From Roseivivax lentus (GTDB lineage: Bacteria; Pseudomonadota; Alphaproteobacteria; Rhodobacterales; Rhodobacteraceae), in NCBI RefSeq assembly GCF_900156805.1, contig NZ_FTOQ01000010.1, positions 1 to 64,000 of the forward strand: 64,000 nucleotides of DNA, read 5' to 3'. A program made the position numbers and the translations under genes. The notes below the pieces were generated by a model, which searched no databases, had not been told where the DNA came from, and saw only the letters and a list, made by a program, of their open reading frames with translations. The stretch's first letter is position 1. Each line of letters begins with the position of its first letter. This document shows positions 42,658 to 51,707 of the stretch, in pieces.

Positions 42658-44034
42658 CTAGGCGCGATAGATCGCCTTGACGTTGACGAATTCCTTCATG
42701 CCGAACCCGCCATGCTCGCGCCCGAAGCCGGAATCCTTCACGCCGCCGAAGGGCATGTTGGGATCCGCCGCGCCGAAGCTGTTGATCCGCACCATGCCGG
42801 TGTCGAAATGGTCGCGCGCCAGGCGCACGGCTCGCTCCTCGTCGCCGCAGAAGATGCCGCCGCCCAGCCCGTAGCGGCTGTCATTGGCGATGCGCATCGC
42901 GTCCTCGTCGTCCTTCGCGCGGATCACCGCGGCGACCGGGCCGAAGATCTCGTCGTCATAGGCGGGCATGCCCGGCTTGCAATCGGCAAGGACGGTGGCG
43001 GGATAGAAATATCCTTTCCCGTCGGGCGGGGTGCCGCCGCAGAGGATCGTTGCGCCGTTCGCGACGCTTTCGCTGACCTGCTTCGAGACGGTCTCGAACT
43101 GCTCCTTGCTGGCCAGCGGGCCGAGCTCGGTGTCGTCGTCGGTGGGATCGCCCATCCGGATCGCCTGCATCTGCTCGACGAAGTCCGACATGAAGGCGTC
43201 GTAGACCTTGTCGGTCACCACGAAGCGCTTGGCCGACACGCAGGTCTCGCCGTTGTTGAAGAGGCGGCCCGTGACGCAGGTCTTCACCGCCAGCGCGACA
43301 TCCGCGTCCTCGAGGACGAGGTAGGCATCGTTCGACCCCAGCTCCAGCACTGATTTCTTGAGGTTCTTCGCGGCCTGCGCGCCGATATGGCTGCCAGCCC
43401 CGTCGCTGCCGGTCATCGTGACGCCGCGGACGAGCGGGTGTTCGATGATCCTGTCGGAGGTGTCGTGATCGACGATCACGACCTGGAACAGATCCTCTGG
43501 CAAGCCCGCCTTGACGCAGATCTCGCGAAGCAACAGCCCGCTTCCGGTGCAGATGCCCGCGTGTTTCAGGACGACCCCGTTGCCGGCCATCAGGTTCGCG
43601 GCAAGGACGCGGACCGGCTGGTAGACCGGGAAATTCCACGGCTGGATGCTGTAGACCACGCCGATAGGACAATACGCGACGATCCCGGACTTCTCGCCGC
43701 CGGAATGGGTGCGCTCTTCGTCGGCCAGCAGCTCGGGCCCATGCTCGGCGGTGTAGTCGAAGATCGCCGCGCATAGTTCGACCTCCCGCGCTCCGTCGCG
43801 CAGAAGCTTGCCGGTCTCCCGTGTCATCAGCCGGGCAAGCTTGTCGGAATTCTCGCGTAGCGAAGCCGCGACGTCGCGCAGTACCGGGGCGCGCTCCGCA
43901 TGGGACATCCGGCGCCAGTCCTCGAAGGCGCGGTGGCATGCCTCGACGCGCCCGACCGCCTCGTCCTCGCTCATGAGATCATAGGTGACGATGAGGTCTT
44001 CCGTGGTCGGGTCGATTGTCTGGATGCCGGACAT
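42658..44034 (-). CDS. NAD(P)-dependent succinate-semialdehyde dehydrogenase family protein
   Basis: 458 residues, normal for the family. The start at 44034 (MSGIQTIDPTTED) was chosen by the conserved IQTIDPTT start; the upstream 37 codons are non-coding. Marks: PIGVVYSIQPWNFPVYQ, LELGSND with the general base Glu, NNGETCVSAKR with the catalytic Cys, and EIFGPVAAVI. It resembles the SSADH branch that often carries the PFGGVKDSGFGREHG ending. Oxidises succinate semialdehyde or a similar aldehyde. Monocistronic, 60 bases downstream of nothing but the GST stub's start. Confidence 0.9.
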   Translation of the reverse strand: MSGIQTIDPTTEDLIVTYDLMSEDEAVGRVEACHRAFEDWRRMSHAERAPVLRDVAASLRENSDKLARLMTRETGKLLRDGAREVELCAAIFDYTAEHGPELLADEERTHSGGEKSGIVAYCPIGVVYSIQPWNFPVYQPVRVLAANLMAGNGVVLKHAGICTGSGLLLREICVKAGLPEDLFQVVIVDHDTSDRIIEHPLVRGVTMTGSDGAGSHIGAQAAKNLKKSVLELGSNDAYLVLEDADVALAVKTCVTGRLFNNGETCVSAKRFVVTDKVYDAFMSDFVEQMQAIRMGDPTDDDTELGPLASKEQFETVSKQVSESVANGATILCGGTPPDGKGYFYPATVLADCKPGMPAYDDEIFGPVAAVIRAKDDEDAMRIANDSRYGLGGGIFCGDEERAVRLARDHFDTGMVRINSFGAADPNMPFGGVKDSGFGREHGGFGMKEFVNVKAIYRA

Positions 44035-44203
44035 GAAGCGCTTCCTGTTGTTGCGGAAGGCTATGACCTTCGCGAGGTCAACCCGCTCTTGGGCGGTTTG
44101 GTTCCGCCCCCTGCCCCGGCGCGCGGCAGCCCCGCGACCTCGCAACTTGGTTCTTTGGTTTGCGGCCGTAATGGTTTAGCGGTCGTTAACCTAAGGATGT
44201 CCG

Positions 44204-45004
44204 GTGGGATCACTCGTGTCTGCGCTAAAACGAAACAATTTCAGGGTCACAGGTTCGGGAGACCGGGTGATGGTCTTTGCCCATGGCTTCGGCTGCGACC
44301 AGACGATGTGGCGCCACGTCGCGCCGCAATTCGCCGATCGTTTCACGGTCGTGACCTTCGATTACGTGGGCGCGGGCGGATCGGACGTCACCGCCTACGA
44401 CCCCGACCGATACCGCACGCTGGACGGCTATGCCCAGGACGTGGTCGAGATCGGGCACGCGCTGGACCTGAACGATGCGATCTTCGTCGGCCATTCCGTC
44501 AGCGCGATGATCGGGGCGCTGGCGGCGATCCGCGCGCCGGCGATGTTCGGAACGCTGGTGATGGTCTGCCCCTCGCCGCGCTATGTCGACGATGTCGGCT
44601 ATCCGGGCGGCTTCAGCCAGGCCGATATCGACGAGCTGATCGCCGCGCTCGAGGAAAACCCGCTGGCGTGGTCGGCCTCCATGGCGCCGGCGATCATGGG
44701 CACGCCCGACCAGCCGATGCTGGGCGCCGAACTGACCGAAAGCTTCTGCCGCCTCGATCCCCGCATCGCAAGCGACTTCGCCCGCGCGATCTTCAGTGCC
44801 GACAACCGCGCCGATTTGCCCAAGGTCGCGGCCCGGACGCTGATCCTGCAATGCCGGCAGGACATCCTCGCCTCCGAGGCCATCGGCGCCTATGTCCGCG
44901 ACCACGTGCCCGACAGCGAAATGGTCGTGCTCGACGCGACCGGGCATTGTCCGAACCTCAGCGCGCCCGACCAGGTCGTGGCGGCGATGCGCGCCTTTCT
45001 CTGA
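44204..45004 (+). CDS. Alpha/beta hydrolase, RsbQ-like
   Basis: 266 residues from a GTG at 44204 (a GTG at 44216 is an alternative). RsbQ/KAI2-type features: VMVFAHGFGCDQTMWRHVAP, TFDYVGAGGSD, Ser98 in VGHSVSAMIG, CPSPRYVDDVGYPGGF and His248 in ATGHCPNLS. In Bacillus, RsbQ makes a small ligand read by the PAS domain of its partner RsbP. Here the next gene, starting directly after the stop, encodes a PAS histidine kinase, so the same coupling of hydrolase and PAS sensor is likely, with a kinase instead of a phosphatase as output. Confidence 0.9.
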   Translation: MGSLVSALKRNNFRVTGSGDRVMVFAHGFGCDQTMWRHVAPQFADRFTVVTFDYVGAGGSDVTAYDPDRYRTLDGYAQDVVEIGHALDLNDAIFVGHSVSAMIGALAAIRAPAMFGTLVMVCPSPRYVDDVGYPGGFSQADIDELIAALEENPLAWSASMAPAIMGTPDQPMLGAELTESFCRLDPRIASDFARAIFSADNRADLPKVAARTLILQCRQDILASEAIGAYVRDHVPDSEMVVLDATGHCPNLSAPDQVVAAMRAFL

Positions 45005-46111
45005 ATGACGCCGGATCGCGATGCGGGACCGGCCGGGAGCGCCGTCGAAGATGCGCCCTGCGGCTATCTCGTCATGGATCATCTCGGCCGCGTGGTTTCG
45101 GTCAACGCGACCCTGTCCCGATGGCTCGGCATCCCGGCCGCAGAGCTTGAAGGTGGCGAGGCAACGGCGATCTTCGGGCTTGCCAGCGCCGTTGTGTTCG
45201 AGACCAGTCTCCTGCCGCTCCTCCGGCTCCAGCACGAGGTGGCGGGCGTCAGCCTCGACCTCAAGGCGAGGGACGGCGCCAAGGTTGCCGTCATGATGAG
45301 TGCCGACACCCGCGGCGAGGGAGAGGAGCGCCTGACCCGTCTGGTCATGCTGAAGGCCGGCGCGCGCCGCGATTTCGAGCGGGAGCTGCTGCAGGCCCGC
45401 GCCGATGCCGAGGTCCGGCTGTCTCTGGCGCAGCGGCAGGGCGAACTGCGCGAGCAATTCGTCGCGGTTCTCGGTCACGACCTGCGCAATCCCCTGGCCG
45501 CGATGTCCTCCGGCGTCCGGATGCTGTCTCGGCGTCCGGGCGAAGCGCAGGAGGCCGAGATCCTCCGGCTGATGCAGGGCAGCATCCAGCGGATGTCGCG
45601 CCTGATTGACAATGTGCTTGATTTCGCCCGCAACCGGCTCGGTGGCGGCATCGTGCTCGATCTCAGAAGTGGCGACCTGGAAGCGGCGATCAGACAGGCA
45701 GTGGACGAATTGCGGGCCGCCGAGCCGGACCGCGCGGTTCGGCTCGATCTATCCCTTGCCCACGACGTTCCCTGCGATGTCTGGCGGATCGGGCAACTGG
45801 TATCGAACCTGCTGGGGAACGCGCTGGCTCATGGCGATCCCGAAGAGCCGGTGAGTGTGGAGGCCACGACATCGGCGCCGGGGGCGCTCGAGATCAGCGT
45901 CTGCAATCGGGGCGCGCCGATCCCGCTCGGGGCGCTGGAGAAGCTGTTCGATCCGTTCGTGAAGCTCGGCACGGAAGGCCGAAAAGGGCTGGGCCTCGGG
46001 CTCTACATCGCCTCGGAGATCGCCAAGGCCCATGGCGGCCTGCTCGTGGTCACGTCGGGTGACGTGATCCGTTTCACGTTCCGGATGCCGGCTCCCGCGG
46101 TCGAGGGCTGA
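45005..46111 (+). CDS. PAS-domain sensor histidine kinase
   Basis: 368 residues, soluble. An N-terminal PAS domain (about 15-115: DAPCGYLVMDHLGRVVSVN, LSRWLGIPAAEL) leads through a coiled-coil linker to the HisKA helix with His158 in LGHDLRNPLAAMSSG. The HATPase domain has LVSNLLGNALAHGDP (N box), GLGLGLYIASEIAKAHGG (G2). There is no membrane segment and no response regulator next to it. It starts immediately after the RsbQ-like gene stop and is surely co-transcribed. The probable input is a product of that hydrolase. Confidence 0.9.
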   Translation: MTPDRDAGPAGSAVEDAPCGYLVMDHLGRVVSVNATLSRWLGIPAAELEGGEATAIFGLASAVVFETSLLPLLRLQHEVAGVSLDLKARDGAKVAVMMSADTRGEGEERLTRLVMLKAGARRDFERELLQARADAEVRLSLAQRQGELREQFVAVLGHDLRNPLAAMSSGVRMLSRRPGEAQEAEILRLMQGSIQRMSRLIDNVLDFARNRLGGGIVLDLRSGDLEAAIRQAVDELRAAEPDRAVRLDLSLAHDVPCDVWRIGQLVSNLLGNALAHGDPEEPVSVEATTSAPGALEISVCNRGAPIPLGALEKLFDPFVKLGTEGRKGLGLGLYIASEIAKAHGGLLVVTSGDVIRFTFRMPAPAVEG

Positions 46112-46171
46112 CGGAAGACCGCCTGCCGACCCTCGAGCCCGGGGACCGACCGTTGCCGCGGCAGGTGTGAC

Positions 46172-46350
46172 CGCGCAGGAGGATTTGCGCGCCTCGCCAC
46201 GCCGATCTCGATCAAAGCCGCCGCCGCGGAGCGCGGTGCGTGGGCCGGGATGCTGATCGAGGATGCCGAGGCGCGGGAACGCCTGACGCGGGTCGACACC
46301 GAGATCGTCGACAAGCCCGGCACGCTGATTGAAGGCCAGCCGAGGCAGTC
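46172..46350 (+). pseudogene. Fossil fragment of a P1B-type (copper) ATPase
   Basis: About 58 codons remain of a CopA-type metal ATPase around the phosphorylation site: GFARLATPISI (canonical G-L-A-T-P), then RGAWAGMLIEDAEARERL, RVDTEIVDKPGTLIEGQPR. The invariant DKTGT is now DKPGT and the CPC metal motif before G-L-A-T-P is gone. No start or remaining domains are present. The gene is dead and heavily truncated on both sides. Confidence 0.75.
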
Positions 46351-46755
46351 TACGATCCATTTACAGCAAGCTTTGAGACCAAGTGGCCTGTTGTGGCTCA
46401 ACCCCTGCCCGTTTCTCTGCGGAAAAACTACCCGTGCCGTAGGCGCAGATTTGTCGTTCTCCCGGCGTCGCCTGAACTCGCCACATGCGACCGAAGTGCG
46501 AATTCGCGCGTCTGCGCGGATCGCTGCTTTCGCGCTCTTCGCGAACCTTGACATTGGGTTGCCCACGATTTTGCGCACTAAGCGGCCATGACATTGATTA
46601 AACGGGAATTTTCCCAATCTCTCCACCGCAAAGGTCCCAGAAATCGCCCGCAATTGCTGGCAGCGCCGCGGCCGTTTGATCCAGAACATGTCAGCAGACC
46701 CGATCTTCGAAAAGAATTCACAATCGAAAAGGCCCTTTCCTGTCAGGTGATTCGA
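46351..46755. other. Non-coding stretch upstream of CPBP gene
   Basis: About 400 bases, less GC-rich than the surroundings, with no recognisable gene; it follows the ATPase fossil and may be further debris. An in-frame ATG at 46588 would add 56 residues to the CPBP protein, but they look non-coding. TTGACA at 46547-46552 could be a -35 element. Confidence 0.4.
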
Positions 46756-47589
46756 ATGGCCCACGCTCTGGAAATACCGACAAGACGCCTCCCGGCCTGG
46801 TCGATCCTTGTGTTTCTTGTCCTGACCTTCGCGATCACCTGGGGTGTGATCGGCAGCTACATATTCTGGCCAGACGCAATGAGTGCCCGTTTCGGCGCAG
46901 TCAGTGGTGCGCACCCGCTCTACTTCCTCGCCACCTGGTCCCCCGCCCTCGCAGGGCTCTGCCTCGTCTTGCTCTATGGCGGGATTACTGGCCTGAAACG
47001 GTTCCTGACACGGCTTCTGATCTGGCGCTGCCCGGCCGCGTGGTGGCTGTTCATTCTTGTCGGGATCCCGCTGGTCTTCATGGCCGGGTCGCTGATCAAG
47101 GGCGGGCCGCTGATCGCGCCGATGCCGCCCGAGGGCGCGGGCGCCATGTTGGGCCTCATGTTCATGATGCTCTTTCTCGGGCCCGTCGAGGAGTTCGGCT
47201 GGCGCGGGGTCGCCCAGCCATTGCTGCAGCGATACCTGGCCCCGGTCTGGGCCGGTGCGCTGATCGGCACGGTGTGGGGCATATGGCATCTGCCGGCGTT
47301 CTACCTCGCGGGCGTGGTCTACGAAAACTGGAGTTTCCTGCCGTTTCTGATCGGCAACATCACGCTGGCGGTTCTGGTGACGCCGATGTTCAACGCGTCT
47401 CATGGCAGCCTTCTGCTTCCGATGCTGTTCCACTGGCAGCTCATCAACCCGTTCTGGCCGGACGCGCAGCCCTGGGACAGCTGGATCCTCATCGGCGTGG
47501 CGGCTGTCATCGTCTGGTGGAAACGCGACGAGATGTTCTCGCGCGACGGCGCGGTGACGGACGTGATCCCGGACGAGGATCGGCGATGA
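46756..47589 (+). CDS. CPBP-family intramembrane metalloprotease
   Basis: 277 residues from the ATG at 46756, chosen because the first membrane helix (WSILVFLVLTFAITWGVI) starts just after. About seven hydrophobic segments. Catalytic motifs of the Abi/CPBP (Rce1-like) family: EEFGWRG, WHLPAF and NASHGSLL. Such proteases process prenylated or other membrane substrates; in bacteria they are linked to bacteriocin immunity or maturation. The stop overlaps the next gene's ATG (ATGAGG), so it is coupled to a serine hydrolase. Confidence 0.88.
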   Translation: MAHALEIPTRRLPAWSILVFLVLTFAITWGVIGSYIFWPDAMSARFGAVSGAHPLYFLATWSPALAGLCLVLLYGGITGLKRFLTRLLIWRCPAAWWLFILVGIPLVFMAGSLIKGGPLIAPMPPEGAGAMLGLMFMMLFLGPVEEFGWRGVAQPLLQRYLAPVWAGALIGTVWGIWHLPAFYLAGVVYENWSFLPFLIGNITLAVLVTPMFNASHGSLLLPMLFHWQLINPFWPDAQPWDSWILIGVAAVIVWWKRDEMFSRDGAVTDVIPDEDRR

Positions 47590-48764
47590 GGCCCGGTGTC
47601 GGTTCCGTCGTTATCGCAGCGCTGTGGGCCATCGCGGCACCGGTTGCCGCCGACACGCTCCAGACCCGCCTGCAAGGCGTTCTGGCCGGCTTTCACGAAA
47701 AGTACGGGTTCCCGGGCGTGACGGCGGCCATCGCATCGCCCGGTGGTCCCGTGGTGACGGCCGCCATAGGCTTTTCCGACCTTGAGGCCCGCAGGCCAAT
47801 GACACCGGACACCCCCATGCTGGCGGCGAGCATCGGCAAGACCTTCGTGGCGGTCACCGTGCTCGCGCTAGAGGATGAGGGCCTTTTGTCCCTGACCGAT
47901 CCCGTCTCCAAGCACCTCGGCCACCGCGATTGGGTCGCGCGCCTGCCCAACCATGCCACGATGACGGTGCAAGACCTTCTGCGCCACACGTCCGGCCTGC
48001 CGGACCACGTCCATATCGCATCCTTTCAGGCCGACATGGGTATGCGGATGGCGAGCGGTGGCGCGGCAATCGGACCTGAAGAGGCCATCGCCTTCGTTCT
48101 GGACGCGGAGCCGCTGTTTCCGGCCGGATCGGGCTGGGCCTACACCGATACGGGGTATCTGCTCCTCGGCCTCGTGATCGAGAAGGTCAGCGGTGACGGG
48201 TTTTTCGACCTCGTGACCGCGCGGTTTCTCGACCCGTTGGGGCTCGACAACACTGCGCCTGCCGACCGGCCCGACCTCCCGGGTGTCGCCATCGGCTACG
48301 TGGCCCAGAACAACCCCTTCGGCCTGCCGGAGCGGACGGCGGATGCCGACGGGCGTCTCCTCTGGGATCCCGGCATGGAATGGACCGGGGGCGGCTTTCT
48401 CTCCACGTCGCGCGACCTCGCCCGTTGGGGCCAAGCGCTGTTCGGCGGAGAGGCGCTGGAGGGTCCCTATCTCGATCGGGTGCTGGACGGTGTCCCGGTC
48501 TCCCCCGAAGCGCCTGGCGTTCTCTATGGCGCAGGTGTCGCGATCCATTCGGACACGCCACGCGGTCCCGTCTACGGGCATGGCGGCTGGATCCCGGGCT
48601 ATGTTTCCAGCCTGCGCCACTACGCCGATCACAGCGTGACGGTCGCCTTCCAGATCAACACCGATGTCGGGATCGCCGACGACGACACCGACCTTGTCCC
48701 GGCGCTGGAGGCGGCGCTGGCCGATCTCGCGATCGGCAATGCCGACGGTGGTGAGAACCGATGA
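47586..48764 (+). CDS. Secreted serine hydrolase, beta-lactamase/esterase class C fold
   Basis: 392 residues with a signal peptide (VVIAALWAIAAPVAA). Active-site motifs: SxxK as ASIGKT, YxN-like as YTDTG (usually YSN), and HxG as GHGGWIPG. QDLLRHTSGLPDH is typical of the family. It is an esterase or peptidase on D-amino-acid or ester substrates; true beta-lactamase action is unlikely but open. Coupled to the CPBP gene by a four-base overlap. Confidence 0.88.
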   Translation: MRPGVGSVVIAALWAIAAPVAADTLQTRLQGVLAGFHEKYGFPGVTAAIASPGGPVVTAAIGFSDLEARRPMTPDTPMLAASIGKTFVAVTVLALEDEGLLSLTDPVSKHLGHRDWVARLPNHATMTVQDLLRHTSGLPDHVHIASFQADMGMRMASGGAAIGPEEAIAFVLDAEPLFPAGSGWAYTDTGYLLLGLVIEKVSGDGFFDLVTARFLDPLGLDNTAPADRPDLPGVAIGYVAQNNPFGLPERTADADGRLLWDPGMEWTGGGFLSTSRDLARWGQALFGGEALEGPYLDRVLDGVPVSPEAPGVLYGAGVAIHSDTPRGPVYGHGGWIPGYVSSLRHYADHSVTVAFQINTDVGIADDDTDLVPALEAALADLAIGNADGGENR

Positions 48765-48818
48765 ACAGACCCCTGAGCGAAGACAGAAGCGGCAGCATCT
48801 GATTTGGGAATTCGAAAA

Positions 48819-49910
48819 ATGGCCTTCATGACAAGAAGAACACTGATCGGCGCGGGCCTTTCCGTCGCCGCACTCGGAGCGGTCGGCTACGGCCTGTGGC
48901 CGCGCATGGACGGGTATCGCGAGGAGGTCGAGCGGCAACGGCGCCTTCTCGGCAACGATCCCGACCTCAAGGAGCTCGTGCGCATGGCGACGCTGGCGGC
49001 TAACGGGCACAACACACAGCCGTGGAAGTTCCGGCTTGCCGAGGACAGTGTCACGATCCTTCCCGATCTCACGCGCCGCACCGAAATCGTCGATCCCGAC
49101 GACCATCACCTCTTCGTCAGCCTGGGATGCGCGGCAGAGAACCTGGTAATCGCCGCCGCGGCGCAGGGTCGCGCAGCCGATATCGCCATCGGGACCGGTG
49201 CCGAGGCGCAGATCGAGATCGCGCTGTCGCCTTCGGCTGCGGCGCAAGGACCGCTCTACGAGGCGATCCCGTTCCGGCAATCGACGCGGTCGGTCTACGA
49301 CGGGCAATCCGTCTCGACGGAGGACTTGCGCCTGCTCGAGAATGCGGCGCGGGAGGATGGCGTCAATCTGATGCTCTTTACCGAGCGCTCGGATCTGGAC
49401 GCGATCCTCGACTTCGTCATCGCCGGGAACAGCGCACAGGTGGACGACCCGGCCTTCGTGCAGGAATTGGAGGACTGGATCCGGTTCAGCCCTTTCCGCG
49501 CGGTCGAGACAGGCGACGGGCTATTCGCAGCCTGCTCTGGCAACCCCGTAGTTCCGGATTTCATCGGCTCGCGGCTCTTCCGGTCCTTCTTCACCAAGGA
49601 TGCCGAGAACGAGAAATACCGCAGCCATGTCGATTCCTCCGCCGGGATCGCCGTCTTCGTCGGCGACCGCGACGACCCCGCGCACTGGATCCGGGTCGGA
49701 CGCAGTTTCGAGCGCTTTTCGCTTCAGGCCACCGCGCTCGGCATCCGCAACGCACATCTCAACATGCCGGTCGAGGTCTTGTCGGTGCGCCCCGCCTTCG
49801 CCGACTGGCTGGGCATTCCCGGCGCCCGCCCGAACCTGGTGATCCGGTTCGGACGCGCGCCGGCGCTGCCGATGTCGCTCAGACGGCCCGTCGAGGCGGT
49901 GCTGGTGTGA
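48819..49910 (+). CDS. Acg-type nitroreductase-like flavoprotein with Tat-like leader
   Basis: About 363 residues. MTRRTLIGAGLSVAALGAVGYG resembles a twin-arginine leader or anchor. The rest is the Acg family (NGHNTQPWKFRLAED, IPFRQSTRSVYDG, RVGRSFERFSLQATALGI), which is related to nitroreductases but often does not turn over and may store FMN. Starts at 48819, 48828 or a TTG at 48804 are possible; 48819 is preferred. Ends just before a short Tat-like fragment. Confidence 0.85.
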   Translation: MAFMTRRTLIGAGLSVAALGAVGYGLWPRMDGYREEVERQRRLLGNDPDLKELVRMATLAANGHNTQPWKFRLAEDSVTILPDLTRRTEIVDPDDHHLFVSLGCAAENLVIAAAAQGRAADIAIGTGAEAQIEIALSPSAAAQGPLYEAIPFRQSTRSVYDGQSVSTEDLRLLENAAREDGVNLMLFTERSDLDAILDFVIAGNSAQVDDPAFVQELEDWIRFSPFRAVETGDGLFAACSGNPVVPDFIGSRLFRSFFTKDAENEKYRSHVDSSAGIAVFVGDRDDPAHWIRVGRSFERFSLQATALGIRNAHLNMPVEVLSVRPAFADWLGIPGARPNLVIRFGRAPALPMSLRRPVEAVLV

Positions 49911-50158
49911 TGCAGCGCCGAGGTTTCCTTTGGGCCGCGGGTGCATTGCCGCGGCCGCTTTCGAGGCGTGATCCGCGACATGACGCCTTGCACCCGACGT
50001 GATCGTTCAATCATGCACCGGAGAGCCAAGGATGGCGCGAAAGATACTCATCGCCGACGCACCCCATACCGGATTCACCGCGATCCGTGGTGGCGGAGTG
50101 CTTGACCGCACCGCGCTCGTCACACGCGACACGGCTCTCAGCTCGGCGGGGTAGTAAG
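49911..50158. other. Short gap with two small open frames
   Basis: At 49910-50002 a frame begins MQRRGFLWAAGALPRP, like the start of a Tat leader, and stops after 30 codons. At 50032-50154 a 40-codon frame begins MARKILIAD. Neither is convincing as a gene; both may be remnants. Confidence 0.3.
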
Positions 50159-51273
50159 ATGCGCATCATGATCCTGGCGTCTCTTCTCCTCGCGGTCGCC
50201 GGGGGCCTTGCCTACCTTGTCGCCATCAGCCCCGGCCGCCTGGCGCCCTTGCGCGACCCCGGCGAAAACCCGATCCCGGGCAGCCTGTCCGAGCGTGTAA
50301 CCGTCGAGATCGGTGGCATCCCGCAGGGGATGTTCATCCAGAGCGCGGATCCGTCGAACCCGGTCCTGCTGTTTCTGCATGGCGGTCCGGGGATGGTCGA
50401 GTTCTTCATGGAACAGGACTACCCCACCGGCCTCGAGAACCACTTCACCATGGTCTGGTGGGAACAGCGCGGGGCGGGTATGTCCTTCTCGCCGGACATC
50501 CCGCCCGAGACCATGACGATGGAGCAGATGATCTCGGACACGGTCGAGGTCGCCGATTATCTTCGTGACCGTTTCGGCCAGGACCGGATCCTCCTGCTCG
50601 GCCATTCCTGGGGCGCCTATCTCGGTATCCAGGTCGCTGCCGCCGCACCGGATCGGTTCCGCGCATATGTGGGCATGGCCCAGATCGTGCACCAGCTGCG
50701 CTCCGAGATCATGGCGCGCGCGTACTTGATCGCCGCCTACCGGGCGCGGGACGACATCTCGATGGTGCACCGGCTCGAAGCCGCGCCGGTCAGCATGGAG
50801 GCGGGCACCTCGCCCGAATGGATGCGGCTGCGCGATGCCGCGATGCACCGGATCGGCGTCGGGCATACCCGCGACATCGACTCGGTCATTACGGGCATCT
50901 TCCTGCCGACGTGGCGGGTGCGCGCCTACACCCTCAGCGAGAAGGTCAACATCTGGCGTGGCAAGCTCTGGTCGCGGCCGTTTTTTGGGACGACCTGATC
51001 CGCGACGACCTGAGCGCACGTCTGACCGAGTTCGGGCTTCCGGTCTATTTCTTTGTCGCTCGGCACGACCAGACCGCCAATCCCGATCTCTCGCGCGGCT
51101 ATTTCGACGCGATAGAGGCCCCGGTGAAGGGGTTCTACCTGTTCGAGAACTCCGCCCACAGCCCGGTTTTCGAGGAACCGGATGTCGCGACCCGCATCCT
51201 GCTTGAGGACGTTCTCAACGGCCGGACCGATTTGGCCACGGTGGCCGCCGCGCCCGGTGCGCAAGAAGGATGA
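50159..51273 (+). pseudogene. Alpha/beta hydrolase, split by a frameshift at a T6 tract
   Basis: The first frame (50159-50998) has a leader or anchor helix (ILASLLLAVAGGLAYLVA), the oxyanion motif FLHGGPGMVEF, WWEQRGAG and Ser in LLGHSWGAYLG, as in proline iminopeptidases. It stops at PFFGTT. The family's remaining part continues in the next frame from about 50975 (WDDLIRDDLSARL, LPVYFFVARHDQTANP with Asp, ENSAHSP with His) to 51273. The shift falls in a run of six T at 50981-50986. One more T would restore a single 371-residue protein with a complete triad. It could be a true mutation, a slippery tract or a sequencing error. Confidence 0.82.
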
Positions 51274-51401
51274 CCGCCGAGCGGGCGCCACGGTTTTCAC
51301 CGGTTCCGCCGAGCGCACTCAATTCACCCTGCGGCCGCGCTCCGGGGTCGCCTGTCGATCCTCAGGCCAAGCGGATCGTCCGAGATACCCTGTGCACAAG
51401 A

Positions 51402-51605
51402 CTGGACGGGCCGTTGCGCATGGATGCGCGGGGGCGTCTCGCGCGACGCGCCGAAATCGCTGACCCCGCGCAAGGGCTGGCCCGCCGCCACGGTGTCGCC
51501 CGCTTGGACAGGTGCGCTGCCCTGCCGCATGTCGGCAAGCGCGATCTCGGTCGCGCCGCAACGCAGGATCACGTCATTGAAGAGCCCGGTCACCAGGTCC
51601 TCGTT
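51402..51605 (-). pseudogene. Fragment of an M23-type (lysostaphin-like) peptidase
   Basis: About 65 codons with the pattern of the M23 core: LFNDVILRCGATEIALADMRQGS, VQAGDTVAAGQPLRGVSDFG, then RIHAQRP, where family members have GEPHLHIHAQ. One of the two zinc His of HxH is lost, and there is no N-terminal half. It joins directly to a racemase fragment, so it is the scar of a deletion. Confidence 0.65.
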
Positions 51606-51617
51606 CGGCAGGTTTTT

Positions 51618-51704
51618 CTAAGTGAAAACGATCCGGCGGGCCTCGGATGCCATGACCTCAGCCATGGCGTCGGACGTGTTGGGGTTCAGGAACAGAATGC
51701 GCAT
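51618..51704 (-). pseudogene. N-terminal stub of an Asp/Glu (hydantoin) racemase
   Basis: 28 codons, MRILFLNPNTSDAMAEVMAS, then EARRIVFT and a stop. The LNPNTS start is the hallmark of the hydantoin racemase family. It begins three bases past the deacetylase stop, so it was once the next gene of the operon. A complete racemase of the same family is at 54079-54807. Confidence 0.75.
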
Positions 51705-51707
51705 CGC

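Noticed and set aside
42221-43353. Long extension of the tssC frame
   Set aside because: It reads antisense through the GST and aldehyde dehydrogenase genes and has no TssC similarity after about 42220.
46588-46755. 56-residue N-terminal extension of the CPBP protein
   Set aside because: Polar, with no resemblance to the family; the helix-proximal ATG at 46756 fits better.
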